From Bacteroidota bacterium (GTDB taxonomy: Bacteria > Bacteroidota > Bacteroidia > Bacteroidales > F082): a stretch of DNA of 36,524 nucleotides. The stretch's first letter is position 1. Every line of letters starts with the position of its first letter. Both the position numbers and the translations under genes were made by a program. Where the stretch lies: NCBI GenBank assembly GCA_020444415.1, contig JAHLLA010000018.1, forward strand, positions 1 to 36,524. Direction: 5' to 3'. Positions 16,442 through 27,400 of this stretch are shown piece after piece. A model generated the notes under the pieces. It did no database searches, had not been told where the DNA came from, and worked only from the letters and a program-made list of their open reading frames with translations.

Positions 16442-19400
16442 ATGAAAGTAAAATTTTACAAAAATTTTGTTACTATACTATTTATTATTGTGGTTGGAAG
16501 TCTAACTGCCCAAGCACAAACTATAACTGGTACTGTGATTGATGAAGCAACTGGACTTTCTATTCCAGGTGTATCTGTAATCCAGAAAGGAACAGTTAAT
16601 GGAACCATAACTGACATTGATGGTAATTATTCAATTAACTTAATCGAAGGTAGCGATATCTTACAATTTTCTTATATCGGATATAAAACTATTGAAGAAG
16701 AGATTGGCGAAAGAAGGATCATAAACATATCCATGTTTGAAGATTTATTAGAATTAGATGAGGTAGTAGTCATTGGTTATGGAGTTCAGCAAAAGAAAGT
16801 TGTGACTGGCGCAATTTCTACATTAGAAACTGAGGATATAACATCAACACCTGTTCTTAGGGCAGATCAGGCCATGCAAGGACGAGCAGCTGGAGTGCAG
16901 GTTACCAATATGTCGGGACAACCTGGAGAGGAACCTACTGTTCGTATTAGGGGAGCAGGAACAACCAGGGATGCAGCACCACTATATGTGGTTGATGGTT
17001 TTGTTGTGGGAAGTATTGATTACCTTAATCCTGGAGACATTGAGTCTATGGACATATTAAAAGACGCAGCGTCAGCAGCGATTTATGGTGCAAGGGCTGG
17101 AAACGGTGTAGTTTTAATTACAACAAAATCGGGAAAATCAGGAAAAATGAACGTAACCTTTTCAGGTTACTACGGGATACAAAATGTAATTAAAAAACTT
17201 GACATGTTAGACTCGGATCAATATATGATGATAATGAATGAAGGAGCATCTAACGCGGGACTTACTGAACCTTTCGATCCGAATGAAATACCGAAATACA
17301 ATACCAACTGGCAGGATGAGGTGTTTGAGAAAAATGTACCAATTATGAATTATAATCTTGCTGTTTCTGGTGGGAATGATATTTCAACATATTCCTCATC
17401 CGTATCTTATTTTTCTCAAAATGGTATTATAGGTGGAGATAAATCGAGTTTTGAACGTATCACAGCCCGGATAAATAGTACACACAAGGTAACTAAATGG
17501 TTTACTTTCGGAATGAATCTATCATATGCCAATATGAATAGAAGAGGAATTGACCCGAATGTATCATTTAATGGGGCTTATAGCAGTGCCTTAAATATGG
17601 ATCCATTAACTCCTGTGTATGAAACAGATCCGGATATTTTAAGTATGCCTCCCTATTCAAATGAACCTGTTGTAACCGATGCAAACGGCAATGTGTATGC
17701 AATTTCACAATATGTAGGAGCCGAAGTTGTTAACCCGATAGCCTTGCTCGAGATTCAAAACAGAAAATATAAAACAGATCAGTTTCTAGGTAATGTTTAT
17801 GGAGAATTTGAAATTATAAAAGGTCTGAAATTTAAGACATCTTTAGGGATGGACCTTTCTTATGTTAATGAAGATTCATACAGACCCTTATATTATTTAA
17901 ATGGAGCCCAGAACAATACGCAAAAAACTTCTGTTTATAAAAGCCTGGAGCGATGGTACAAGTGGCAATGGGAAAATACACTGGTTTATTCAAAACGGAT
18001 AAATGATCACAATTTTTCGGCATTGATTGGCACAACAGCTTCTGAAAGAAGATATGATAACTTAAATGGATTTAATGCCAAAGTACCAACAACAGATCCA
18101 AATAATGTTTATTTAGATATGGCCATTGACACTGCCTGGCAAGCATTTGGTGGCGCCTGGGAAGAAGCTTTATTATCAACATTTGGTCGTATAACTTATG
18201 ATTACAAAAGCAAATATGCGTTTACAGGTATAGTACGTTACGATGGTTCATCCATGTTCGGGGAAAACAATCGATATGGATTATTCCCTTCTGTAGGTGT
18301 TTCTTGGCTTTTATCTGAAGAATCTTTTATGCCTGACCTTGGACCGCTTAGTTATTTGAAGTTAAGAGCTTCATGGGGTATAAACGGTAATGATAGAATC
18401 GGAAGGTACCAATATCTCTCAGTAATTGATATGAATCGGCGCTATATTCTTGGTGGAGGAACTGCAACAGGGGCTTCTCCTGCATACCTTAATAACCAAG
18501 ATATTAAATGGGAACAATCTGAACAGATTGATATTGCGCTAGATCTTGGTTTTTTTAACGAAAAGTTAACTGCGACTTTTGACTATTATATTAAAAATAC
18601 AAATGGTTTGCTTGAGCGAATCCCCATTCCTGCTCATGTAGGTAATGATCCTCCATATGCCAATGTTGGAAGTGTGAGAAACACTGGTATTGAGTTCCTG
18701 TTAAATTGGCGCGAATACAATAAGAAAGTACGCTATTCAATTGGATTGAACGGAGCCTATAATAAAAATGAGGTTACCTATATTGGAAATGAAGAGAAAG
18801 CTTTAGTTGGAGCATCTTGGGCTATTGCTGGAGCAGTCACCCGTGCTGAAGAAGGACTTCCTATTGGATTCTTTTATGGCTATAAAACGGATGGTATATT
18901 TCAAAATGAACAAGAAGTTTACCAATATATAGGGAGTGAAGGTAATTTGTTGCAGCCAAATGCTGAGCCAGGAGACGTACGATTTGTAGATATTAATAAT
19001 GATGGTATTATAAATGAAGAAGATCGGACTATGATTGGAGATCCAATACCTGATTGGAATCTAGGCATCAATGCTCAAATCGAATATAGAAATTTTGACC
19101 TTTCCTTTCTTATTATTGGGGCTTTTGGACAGGAATTATTTAATGGTAGTCAAAGACAAGATTTGAGATATACTAACCGAACAACTGAAATTCTGGGCCG
19201 TTGGAATGGTGAAGGTACTTCAAATACAATTCCAAGATATACATGGATTGATGTAAATAATAATTACCGTGTGTCTGATCTTTATATTGAGGATGGATCT
19301 TATGTTCGTGTCAAGAACATTCAGCTTGGGTATAATATACCTGCAAAATTTCTAAAAAAATTCGGTAGCACTGCATGGCGCATTTATGTTTCAGCAGAAA

Positions 19401-19555
19401 ACCTTTTAACCTTTACAAAATATACGGGCCCAGATCCTGAAATTGGATCTTTACGGAATTATGAGGGTCATTTAAGCGTATTTGATATTGGAATCGACCG
19501 GGGTATTTACCCGCAAGCAAGAACATTTCGTTTTGGAACATCTATTTCATTTTAA
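16442..19555 (+). CDS. susC: SusC-like TonB-dependent outer-membrane transporter
   Basis: 1037 residues, typical for SusC. Signal peptide (1-25, ends AQAQ), a carboxypeptidase-D-like regulatory domain (about 27-105; TGTVIDEATGLSIPGVSV), a TonB-box region (LDEVVVIGYGVQQKK near 107), the plug with DILKDAASAAIYGARAGNGV (from about 204), and a beta-barrel ending in FRFGTSISF. No N-terminal STN domain, so no anti-sigma signalling is expected. With the following susD, 17 bases downstream, it forms the pedal-bin importer for large oligosaccharides. The glycan is inferred from neighbouring GH16, GH17 and GH30 enzymes to be a beta-1,3-glucan such as laminarin. Confidence 0.96.
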   Translation: MKVKFYKNFVTILFIIVVGSLTAQAQTITGTVIDEATGLSIPGVSVIQKGTVNGTITDIDGNYSINLIEGSDILQFSYIGYKTIEEEIGERRIINISMFEDLLELDEVVVIGYGVQQKKVVTGAISTLETEDITSTPVLRADQAMQGRAAGVQVTNMSGQPGEEPTVRIRGAGTTRDAAPLYVVDGFVVGSIDYLNPGDIESMDILKDAASAAIYGARAGNGVVLITTKSGKSGKMNVTFSGYYGIQNVIKKLDMLDSDQYMMIMNEGASNAGLTEPFDPNEIPKYNTNWQDEVFEKNVPIMNYNLAVSGGNDISTYSSSVSYFSQNGIIGGDKSSFERITARINSTHKVTKWFTFGMNLSYANMNRRGIDPNVSFNGAYSSALNMDPLTPVYETDPDILSMPPYSNEPVVTDANGNVYAISQYVGAEVVNPIALLEIQNRKYKTDQFLGNVYGEFEIIKGLKFKTSLGMDLSYVNEDSYRPLYYLNGAQNNTQKTSVYKSLERWYKWQWENTLVYSKRINDHNFSALIGTTASERRYDNLNGFNAKVPTTDPNNVYLDMAIDTAWQAFGGAWEEALLSTFGRITYDYKSKYAFTGIVRYDGSSMFGENNRYGLFPSVGVSWLLSEESFMPDLGPLSYLKLRASWGINGNDRIGRYQYLSVIDMNRRYILGGGTATGASPAYLNNQDIKWEQSEQIDIALDLGFFNEKLTATFDYYIKNTNGLLERIPIPAHVGNDPPYANVGSVRNTGIEFLLNWREYNKKVRYSIGLNGAYNKNEVTYIGNEEKALVGASWAIAGAVTRAEEGLPIGFFYGYKTDGIFQNEQEVYQYIGSEGNLLQPNAEPGDVRFVDINNDGIINEEDRTMIGDPIPDWNLGINAQIEYRNFDLSFLIIGAFGQELFNGSQRQDLRYTNRTTEILGRWNGEGTSNTIPRYTWIDVNNNYRVSDLYIEDGSYVRVKNIQLGYNIPAKFLKKFGSTAWRIYVSAENLLTFTKYTGPDPEIGSLRNYEGHLSVFDIGIDRGIYPQARTFRFGTSISF

Positions 19556-19572
19556 CTGAAAATACAAGGATC

Positions 19573-21132
19573 ATGAATATTAAAAAAATATATTATTTAG
19601 GAATATCAATCTCAATCCTTTTACTTTTAGCCTCTTGCTCAAAGGATTTTCTAGATAGGCAACCATTGGACCAGCAAGTTAGCGCTAACTTTTACCAAAC
19701 TGAACAAGATGCTAAAATGGCTTTGATAGCTATTTATGATGTATTGGGCTATCAATCTAGCCCCGGAGTTTCTTGGGCACCTTTTTTAACTGTATCTGAC
19801 ATGCTTTCTGATGACTCTTTTGCAGGAGGCGCAGATGCTAACGATGGTAAAGATGAAGATGAGCTTAATACGTTTAATATACCAACAACAAATCTGCTTG
19901 TGCATGCTACATGGATTAAAAATTATGTTGGAATCTACAGAGCTAACCTTCTTTTAGAAAAAATTGACGGTATTGATGCCTCTGAGGAGTTCAAAACAAG
20001 AGTAATTGCTGAGTGTAAGTTTTTGAGAGCTTATTTTTATTTTGAACAAGTCAGATTTTTTGAGAATATACCATTACTTACCTCTACAATATCAGGGCCT
20101 TCGGAATATGCACAGGAACAGAATACACCTGAAGAAGTTTATAACCAGATTGCTGCGGATCTCGTTGACGCCATTAATGTATTGCCTGATATAATTGCAC
20201 CCGTGGAAGCGGGAAGAGCAAGCAAATGGGCTGCAAGTGGTTTGTTAGCAAGGGTTTATTTATTCTATAACGGGGTATATAATGCCGATTTGGATGCCAA
20301 TGGAACCGTGATAAACCGAGCAGTTGTATTGGCGTACTTAGAAGACTTGATTTCTAACAGTGGCCATGATTTGTTTGATGAGTATGAGCAAAACTTTAAA
20401 ATTTCGGGAGAGCATGGTGTAGAATCAGTATTTGAAATATCTCATGGTGATACACCAGCATGGTGGGATTGGAATTATGCAAGGGGTGGAGAAGGTAACC
20501 TTGCCGCTCAGATGCAGGGTCCCAGGGTAACAGGTTCAGACAATTGGGATAGGGGCTGGGCCTTTGCAACAGTTAACCAAAAACTGGTTAATGATATGGC
20601 AGGTGATCCTCGCTTAGAATATACCGTTCTTTTTGAAGAAGAACTTGATGGTAATCTGGTAAAAGGATACCAGCATACCGGTTATTTTTCAAAAAAATAT
20701 AGCTCTGATGCCGAGCATTGGTCGGTGGACGGACAGTTTGAGCTAAACAGAACTTGTAATTTCAGGGTAATCAGATTCTCTGATGTATTGCTTATGGCAG
20801 CTGAACTGGGTAGTCCCAATGCGCAAAATTATCTTGACAGGGTGCGTATAAGGGTTGGTTTAGGAAGTATTCCGGCAACTCCTGAAAATATTTACAAGGA
20901 AAGAAGACTTGAATTATCACTGGAAGGTTTACGCTATTTTGACGTAATCAGAAAAGGAATGGCTTTTGCCTCACAAGAATTAACCTCAGTTGGATTAATG
21001 GGTCCCAATTATGTTGGAGATCAGCAGATTTTTAATGTCACTTTCAATAGCGCAACTAGAGGATTCTTGCCAATTCCTCAGACAGAGATTGACTTGTCTG
21101 GAGGATTATTTCAGCAGAATGTTGGTTATTAG
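19573..21132 (+). CDS. susD: SusD-like outer-membrane glycan-binding lipoprotein
   Basis: 519 residues. Lipobox LLLASC with Cys22, then SKDFLDRQPLDQ, the hallmark SusD N-terminus; surface location predicted. The helical TPR-like core and the RagB/SusD C-terminal region are present (e.g. ECKFLRAYFYFEQVRFFENI near 140-160; YKERRLELSLEGLRYFDVIR near 442-462; LPIPQTEIDLS near 500). It caps SusC and delivers oligosaccharide. Cotranscribed with susC. The operon continues through a 417-bp gap that carries a gene remnant. Confidence 0.96.
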   Translation: MNIKKIYYLGISISILLLLASCSKDFLDRQPLDQQVSANFYQTEQDAKMALIAIYDVLGYQSSPGVSWAPFLTVSDMLSDDSFAGGADANDGKDEDELNTFNIPTTNLLVHATWIKNYVGIYRANLLLEKIDGIDASEEFKTRVIAECKFLRAYFYFEQVRFFENIPLLTSTISGPSEYAQEQNTPEEVYNQIAADLVDAINVLPDIIAPVEAGRASKWAASGLLARVYLFYNGVYNADLDANGTVINRAVVLAYLEDLISNSGHDLFDEYEQNFKISGEHGVESVFEISHGDTPAWWDWNYARGGEGNLAAQMQGPRVTGSDNWDRGWAFATVNQKLVNDMAGDPRLEYTVLFEEELDGNLVKGYQHTGYFSKKYSSDAEHWSVDGQFELNRTCNFRVIRFSDVLLMAAELGSPNAQNYLDRVRIRVGLGSIPATPENIYKERRLELSLEGLRYFDVIRKGMAFASQELTSVGLMGPNYVGDQQIFNVTFNSATRGFLPIPQTEIDLSGGLFQQNVGY

Positions 21133-21405
21133 ATCTGGTTATGTAAAGGTGCAGATGCAACTGAAATAAGCAAGCACAATGTGTGATGCATAATTAGGTT
21201 GCCATCATTTTTAATTTTTGATGGAGCGATTGTCAGGTAATTTTACAGATATAATCTAAATCTGTATTCGTACTAGTTCATTATCAGGGAAATGCTGCAT
21301 AGTAAGTTCAACGGGTGTAGGAATGGAAATAAAGACTAGTATCTAGTATATATCTGGCTAATTAATTCCATCTGAAATAATTACATTGATATAATTAGCA
21401 AGAGA
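21133..21405. other. Intergenic stretch after susD
   Basis: No ORF. A 6-bp stem ccatca/tgatgg around an AT-rich loop (about 21205-21227) is too weak to call a terminator. Together with the GH16 relic it makes a 417-bp break in an otherwise tightly packed operon. Confidence 0.5.
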
Positions 21406-21553
21406 ATGATTAAATACTCAAAATCCCTGTTAAATACATTGATAATAATAAGTGGATGTGTTAATAATGATAATGGCATTTCCTCAGGTTATGGAAGTAG
21501 ATTACGTGAGAGTTTATCAGAATAATACAGATTTAACAGAACATATTAAATGA
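21406..21553 (+). pseudogene. Internal-deletion remnant of a second GH16-type lipoprotein gene
   Basis: ATG 21406 opens MIKYSKSLLNTLIIISGC, a complete lipoprotein signal with lipobox ISGC (Cys18) followed by VNNDNG, and ends at TAA 21523. In another frame, codons from about 21476 read AFPQVMEVDYVRVYQNN and on to TGA 21551-21553; this is the characteristic last strand of GH16 enzymes (compare FPQRMKVDYIRVFQ at the end of the intact GH16 here). Start and end of one gene thus survive with about 250-300 codons removed between roughly 21470 and 21480. The stop TGA overlaps the next ATG as ATGA, showing that the lost gene was coupled to the transporter. Confidence 0.75.
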
Positions 21554-23136
21554 AGGAAGCAAAAATAAGATTCATCTTTCTAATTTCATTAATTGTTGCA
21601 ATGGGTGGCTTTTTAATGGGATTTGATGCTTCCGTGATATCAGGTGTAGTAAAATTCATTGAACCCGAATTCAATCTTTCAAAAATTGAATTGGGATGGG
21701 CTGTAAGTTCTCTCACCCTAACGGCCACGCTGGCGATGATGATCGCAGGTCCCTTAAGCGATAAATTTGGCAGAAAACCTTTGCTATTATGGGCAGCCAC
21801 TCTTTATGCCTTTTCAGCCGTTGCGTCCGCATTTGCGCCTTCTTTTATTTTACTCGTAATTGCAAGAATGGTAGGTGGTTTGGGTGTAGGTATTTCGCTC
21901 ATTATTGCACCCATGTACATAGCAGAAATTGCACCCTCAAACCTGCGAGGACGCCTTGTTTCCTTCAATCAACTGAATATAGTGATTGGAATTTCAACGG
22001 CATTTTTTACAAACTACCTCATTTTAAAACTTGGACAGTCTGGTTCCGGATGGGTGCAAAACTTGGGAATTGATAATTACCAATGGCGCTGGATGCTGGG
22101 ACTTGAAATGCTACCTGCAATTACATATTTTGTTTTTTTATTCATTGTCCCCCGCAGCCCAAGGTGGCTGTTGATGAAGGGTAAGGATAAGGAAGCGTTG
22201 AAAGTGTTGATGAAAGTGACTTCCCAAGAGCAGGCTGTCAAAGATGCAGAAACAGTAAAAGCAAGCTTAATCAACTCATCGAATAAAAAGAAGGTACCAC
22301 TTTCCGAATTATTCAAACCTGCCCTCCGATTTGTATTAATTATAGGCATTGCAATAGCAGTGCTGCAGCAAATAACAGGCATTAATTCGGTGTTTTTTTA
22401 TGCCCCCATGATTTTTGAGCAGTCGGGTATTGGCACCGATGCATCGTTTTCACAAGCCATACTCGTAGGTTTGACCAATGTCGTATTTACGATTCTGGCC
22501 ATCCTGGTTATTGACAGCTTAGGCCGAAAACTTTTGCTGATTTTCGGCTTATCCGGAATTGCCATCAGTATGTTTATCCTTTCATGGGGATTTCACAGTG
22601 CCACATACACGCTTACGGTTGAGGCAATAAATAATTTGCCTGCTCATATTGATCGTGAAAAAATTGAACATTTCAATGGAAAGACATTTACCAATGATTT
22701 ACAGTTTAAAAGAGAAATTGAACAGGTATTTGGAAAAGTTGATGCTAAAAAAATTGAGTCAGACCTGATTGCCGCTGCTACCAGTATGAATGCATGGATG
22801 ATCCTGCTGGGAATTGTTGGTTTTGTAGCTTCTTTTGCAATTTCCTTAGGACCTGTGATGTGGGTACTGTTCTCTGAAATCTTTCCTAATTTTATCCGTG
22901 GCCTGGCCATTTCATTTGTCGGATTTATCAATTCTGGTGTAAGTTTTCTGGTACAACTCGTATTTCCATGGGAACTTGCCTCCATAGGTAATTCAGCCAC
23001 CTTCCTGCTTTATGGTCTTTTTGCATTGGCAGGGCTGGTAATCATCTCCATTATTCTTCCTGAAACAAAAAACAAATCGCTAGAAGAACTGGAAAGTATA
23101 TTGATTAAGACTAAAACATCAATTCAACATATATGA
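21550..23136 (+). CDS. MFS sugar porter family transporter
   Basis: 528 residues, 12 predicted membrane helices. Sugar-porter signatures: GPLSDKFGRKPLLLWA (about 66-81), GLGVGISLIIAPMYIAEIAP near 115-134, RGRLVSFNQ near 137, PRSPRWLLMKGK near 201-212, QQITGINSVFFYAP near 275-288, and the C-terminal PETKNKSLEELE near 507. An extra hydrophilic stretch (about 360-410) interrupts the second half, as in other Bacteroidota sugar porters. Inner membrane; probably proton- or cation-coupled uptake of glucose or short gluco-oligosaccharides. The start ATG overlaps the stop of the GH16 relic and its own stop overlaps the next start (ATGA), so translation is coupled on both sides. Confidence 0.92.
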   Translation: MKEAKIRFIFLISLIVAMGGFLMGFDASVISGVVKFIEPEFNLSKIELGWAVSSLTLTATLAMMIAGPLSDKFGRKPLLLWAATLYAFSAVASAFAPSFILLVIARMVGGLGVGISLIIAPMYIAEIAPSNLRGRLVSFNQLNIVIGISTAFFTNYLILKLGQSGSGWVQNLGIDNYQWRWMLGLEMLPAITYFVFLFIVPRSPRWLLMKGKDKEALKVLMKVTSQEQAVKDAETVKASLINSSNKKKVPLSELFKPALRFVLIIGIAIAVLQQITGINSVFFYAPMIFEQSGIGTDASFSQAILVGLTNVVFTILAILVIDSLGRKLLLIFGLSGIAISMFILSWGFHSATYTLTVEAINNLPAHIDREKIEHFNGKTFTNDLQFKREIEQVFGKVDAKKIESDLIAAATSMNAWMILLGIVGFVASFAISLGPVMWVLFSEIFPNFIRGLAISFVGFINSGVSFLVQLVFPWELASIGNSATFLLYGLFALAGLVIISIILPETKNKSLEELESILIKTKTSIQHI

Positions 23137-24443
23137 ATTTTTCTTTTCTACACCTGTTTCCTGTCCTCTTTATATTGATTTTCAGTTCTTGTCAAACTGG
23201 AAGGAAATCAACTAAAGATGTTCCGGTAAAAGTAACCTTGGAAAAGGAATCTTACGGTTACCAGCTTTATTTAAACGGCACACCCTATTTTGTTAAAGGG
23301 GCTGGATTAGGAAACCGAGATCCCGCTTCCGTTTATGAACACGGTGGTAACACAATCAGAACATGGCATACTGGTCATGACCTTTCAGATGGTCTGCAGT
23401 TGCTTGACACCGCGCATAAATACGGTTTAATGGTTGTCATGGGATTGGATATAGCCCGTGAACGGCACGGTTTTAATTACAGCGATACGGATGCTGTCAA
23501 GGCACAACTTGAATATGCAAAAGGTGAAGTAATGAAATATAAAGATCATCCTGCCCTGCTTGCCTGGGGTATTGGTAACGAACTCAACCTGAGGTATTCG
23601 AACACTAAGGTGTGGGATGCTGTGAATGAAATTTCCGAGATGATCAAAGAATTGGATACCAATCATCTAACAACTACCATGCTAGCGGGTTCTGATCCTG
23701 ACGTTGTGCGTGCAGTTGCTGAACAATGCCCTTCACTTGATTATCTGAGCTTTCAACATTATGGTAGCATTTTGAAGTTGCCGGGATCTATAGCCGAAAG
23801 TGGTTACGAAGGTGCTTATATGGTAACAGAATGGGGCGTTACGGGACATTGGGAAGTACCTCAAACAGCCTGGAACCGTCCCATTGAAGAAAACAGTCAC
23901 GTAAAAGCCATGTCTATTAAAAACCGGTATGAAAAAGTAATTGCTGCTGACGCCCATCATTGTATCGGATCATTTATATTTCTCTGGGGACAAAAACAGG
24001 AACGTACCCCCACTTGGTATGGCTTGTTTCTCCAATCTGGAGAAAAGACTGAATCAGTGGATGTAATGGAATATTTATGGACCGGAAACTGGCCTGAGAA
24101 CCGCGCTCCACAGCTAAAGGATTTCTACATTAATGGTCTGACAGCCTATGATAATATCTACCTTTCAGTTGCAGAAGAATTTGAAGCTAAGGTAGTGGTA
24201 ACTGATCCTGAAAACGATCCACTGACATACAAGTGGGAAATTATGACTGAAGTACCGTTAACACAGCTTAGCGATGGTGGTGATTTTGAACCACAACAGG
24301 CAATAATTTTCAGCAGAAATTCAAACGAAAGTGCCATGCTTATCTCTACACCTGATAACCCTGGTGAATATCGCCTTTTTGTCTATGTTTTTGACGGAAA
24401 CCATAGTGCAGCAACTGCCAATATTCCATTTTATGTAAGATGA
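23133..24443 (+). CDS. TIM-barrel glycosidase lipoprotein, GH158-like (GH2/GH5-type clan), with C-terminal Ig-like domain
   Basis: 436 residues. Lipoprotein signal with Cys20 (IFSSC); QTGRKST follows, without the acidic export signal, so a periplasmic location is more likely. The (beta/alpha)8 domain spans about 33-330: a clan-A style start (LYLNGTPYFVKGAG), acid/base Glu150 in WGIGNELN and nucleophile Glu233 in MVTEWGVTG. The last ~100 residues form an Ig/PKD-like domain (VVVTDPENDPLTYKWEI). Length, the C-terminal Ig-like domain and the 83-residue spacing between the two glutamates fit what I recall of GH158 endo-beta-1,3-glucanases, but a generic GH2-type TIM barrel is the fallback. Predicted role: hydrolysis of imported beta-1,3-glucan fragments. 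Start overlaps the transporter stop. Confidence 0.65.
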   Translation: MNFSFLHLFPVLFILIFSSCQTGRKSTKDVPVKVTLEKESYGYQLYLNGTPYFVKGAGLGNRDPASVYEHGGNTIRTWHTGHDLSDGLQLLDTAHKYGLMVVMGLDIARERHGFNYSDTDAVKAQLEYAKGEVMKYKDHPALLAWGIGNELNLRYSNTKVWDAVNEISEMIKELDTNHLTTTMLAGSDPDVVRAVAEQCPSLDYLSFQHYGSILKLPGSIAESGYEGAYMVTEWGVTGHWEVPQTAWNRPIEENSHVKAMSIKNRYEKVIAADAHHCIGSFIFLWGQKQERTPTWYGLFLQSGEKTESVDVMEYLWTGNWPENRAPQLKDFYINGLTAYDNIYLSVAEEFEAKVVVTDPENDPLTYKWEIMTEVPLTQLSDGGDFEPQQAIIFSRNSNESAMLISTPDNPGEYRLFVYVFDGNHSAATANIPFYVR

Positions 24444-24466
24444 AATTTTCGTGAACCAATTAAATT

Positions 24467-27400
24467 ATGAATAAGGAAAACATATTTCTGGGTAATAATG
24501 AGATTAATACAAAACAATTGTCTGTTTCGGGACAATTTGTAGAAATTGATGGGGAAAAATACTACCAGATAAAAAACTACCACGAGATGCCTGATTTCTT
24601 TATCAGCATCGTTAGTGATTCCAACCATTGGATGTTCATCTCCAGTGCAGGATCCTTATCCGCAGGAAGAAAAGATCGCGATAATGCTTTGTTCCCATAT
24701 TACACTGTTGATAAAATACATGATTACTGCGGCATCACCGGAAGTAAAACCATTTGTTTGGTTGAAAGCGACGGCAGAACCAGTCTATGGGAGCCTTTCT
24801 CGAAACAGCTGGCCAAAATATACAGAATTGAAAGAAATCTGTATAAAAGTGTTTACGGAAATCAAATTGTTTTTGAAGAGATCAACCATGATTTGGGACT
24901 TAGTTTCAGCTATCGCTGGTCGAATAGCGAACAATTTGGCTTTGTAAAACAATCTGGAATAAATAATATTACTAATGAACCTGTAAAAGTTGAACTACTT
25001 GACGGGATAAGGAACATCCTGCCTAGCGGTATCGATTATATATTTCAGAATGAATACAGCAACCTCTCAGACGCATATAAAAAAGCTGAACTTTCTGAAG
25101 AAACAGGATTGGGCATATTTATGCTGAGTTCTATTCCGGTAGATCGGGCTGAACCCAGCGAATCGTTATATGCAACAACGGTATGGTCAAGTGGTTTAGT
25201 GAATAGTAAAATACTGATCTCTGATCGCCAGTTAGAGAAGTTCAAGCAAGGATTTGCCGTTACAACGGAAACAGACATCAGGGCATCCAGAGGAGCTTAT
25301 TATGTGAATGCAGAAATTACCTTAAAGAAACAGCAGGTAGCCGAATGGATAACAGTGGCCGAGATCAACAAAAGTACTACCGATGTTGCGAACCTGAACC
25401 TTCTCTTAAAAAATACGCCAAAAATTCTAAGCCAGGTTCACACAGACATCGAAGCCGGTACTAAGAGGCTTGTAAAAATTGTGGCAGCTGCTGATGGTTT
25501 GCAAACCAGCAACGATGAACTTTGTTGTGTCCGGCATTTTACTAACACCTTGTTTAACGTTATGCGCGGGGGTGTATACCAGGATGATTACACTTTAGAT
25601 AGCAGTGATTTTAGAGATTTTGTAAACCTGACCAACACAAAAATCAGCAATGATTTCAAAAATACAATTGATGCATTACCCAAGAAAATTTCAAATAGCG
25701 ATCTTATTCAACTAGCAGAAAAAAAGGGTAATGCCCACTTTATTAGAATATGTTACGAGTATTTACCACTGACATTCAGTCGGCGGCATGGCGACCCGAG
25801 CCGTCCGTGGAACCAGTTTTCTATTGATAATAAAAATGAGGATGGAAGTCCGAAGCTCGATTTTCAGGGAAACTGGAGAGATATTTTTCAGAATTGGGAA
25901 GCTTTAAGTGTTTCATATCCGGGTTTTATAGAAAACATCATTTCCAAATTTGTAAACGCTTCCACACCTGATGGTTATAATCCATATCGGATTATGAGAA
26001 ATGGCATCGACTGGGAAAGTCCTGATCCAGATGATCCCTGGGCATATATTGGCTACTGGGGTGATCACCAAATCATTTATCTTCAAAAACTATTGGAACT
26101 TTCCGATAGTTATCATCCTGGCATGTTAGATAAATTGCTGAGAAATGAAATATTTGCTTATGCAAATGTTCCTTACCGCATCAAATCATATAAAGATATT
26201 GTCAATAACCCGCAAGACACAATTTATTTTGACCATGAATTAAATGATCATATAAATAATCTTGTTAAGTTAATTGGTGCTGATGGAAGACTGCTTTTAC
26301 AAAATGGTGCTGATGCCTATCAAGTAAACTTGACCGAAAAAATACTGGTTACACTTTTGGTGAAATTGAGCAATTTCATACCAGAAGCTGGAATTTGGCT
26401 TAATACTCAGCGTCCCGAATGGAATGATGCCAACAATGCATTGGTTGGAAACGGAACTTCGATGGTAACAGTTTATTATCTGCGCAGGTTCCTTAAGTTT
26501 TGGAATGATAAGTTCAATAATGCATCTTTTAAAACGGTTGAAATTTCTGAAGAAGTAAAAGAATTTTTCGATATTATTTTTAGTCTATTTGCGAAGAATA
26601 CAGGCATTCTAAAGAATGGATTTTCTAAAGTGGAACTCCGTTACTTTACTGATAACCTGGGTAAAGTTGGAGCTGCTTATCGGAATAAAATTTATAAGAA
26701 TTCATTTTCAGGGATCAAGAAGACAATTCAAACATCTGAATTAATCAAGTTCACAAAAGTAGCCCTGGAGTATATTGATCAATCGATAAGGGTAAATAAA
26801 AGAAAAGATGGACTTTACAATGCATATAACCTTATTTCATTAAATGATAATTCTGTAAAGATCCGTCATTTATATGAAATGCTAGAAGGTCAGGTGGCCA
26901 TTTTAAGTGCTGGCATTTTGACCCCCGAAGAAAGTCTTGAATTGCTTAACAAACTCAAGAAAAGTGCCCTTTTCAGAGAAGATCAATACAGCTATCTTTT
27001 ATATCCTGATCGTCAACTAAAGAGATTTAGCGAAAAAAATAATATTCCTGTTCATCTGGTTGAAGAGTCACAATTGTTAAGCAAACTGATTGCGAACAAG
27101 AACAATTCAATTATCAGCAAAGATCGATCAGGGAATTATCATTTCAATGGAGCCTTTAGAAATGCCAAAGTATTAAGCATTGCCCTAAGCGCATTAGAAA
27201 CTAGAAAATATGGGAGACTAGTAAAGCAAGAGAAATCAAAAGTTCTAAGTATTTACGAAGAACTGTTCGACCATCAGTCATTTACGGGCAGGTCAGGAAC
27301 ATTTTATGGTTATGAAGGCTTAGGAAGTATTTATTGGCATATGGTCTCAAAACTACTACTTGCAGCTCAAGAAGCCTTCTTTAATGCCGTCGAAAATAAT

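Noticed and set aside
21205-21227. Terminator after susD
   Set aside because: The stem is only 6 bp around an AT-rich loop with no T-run after it.
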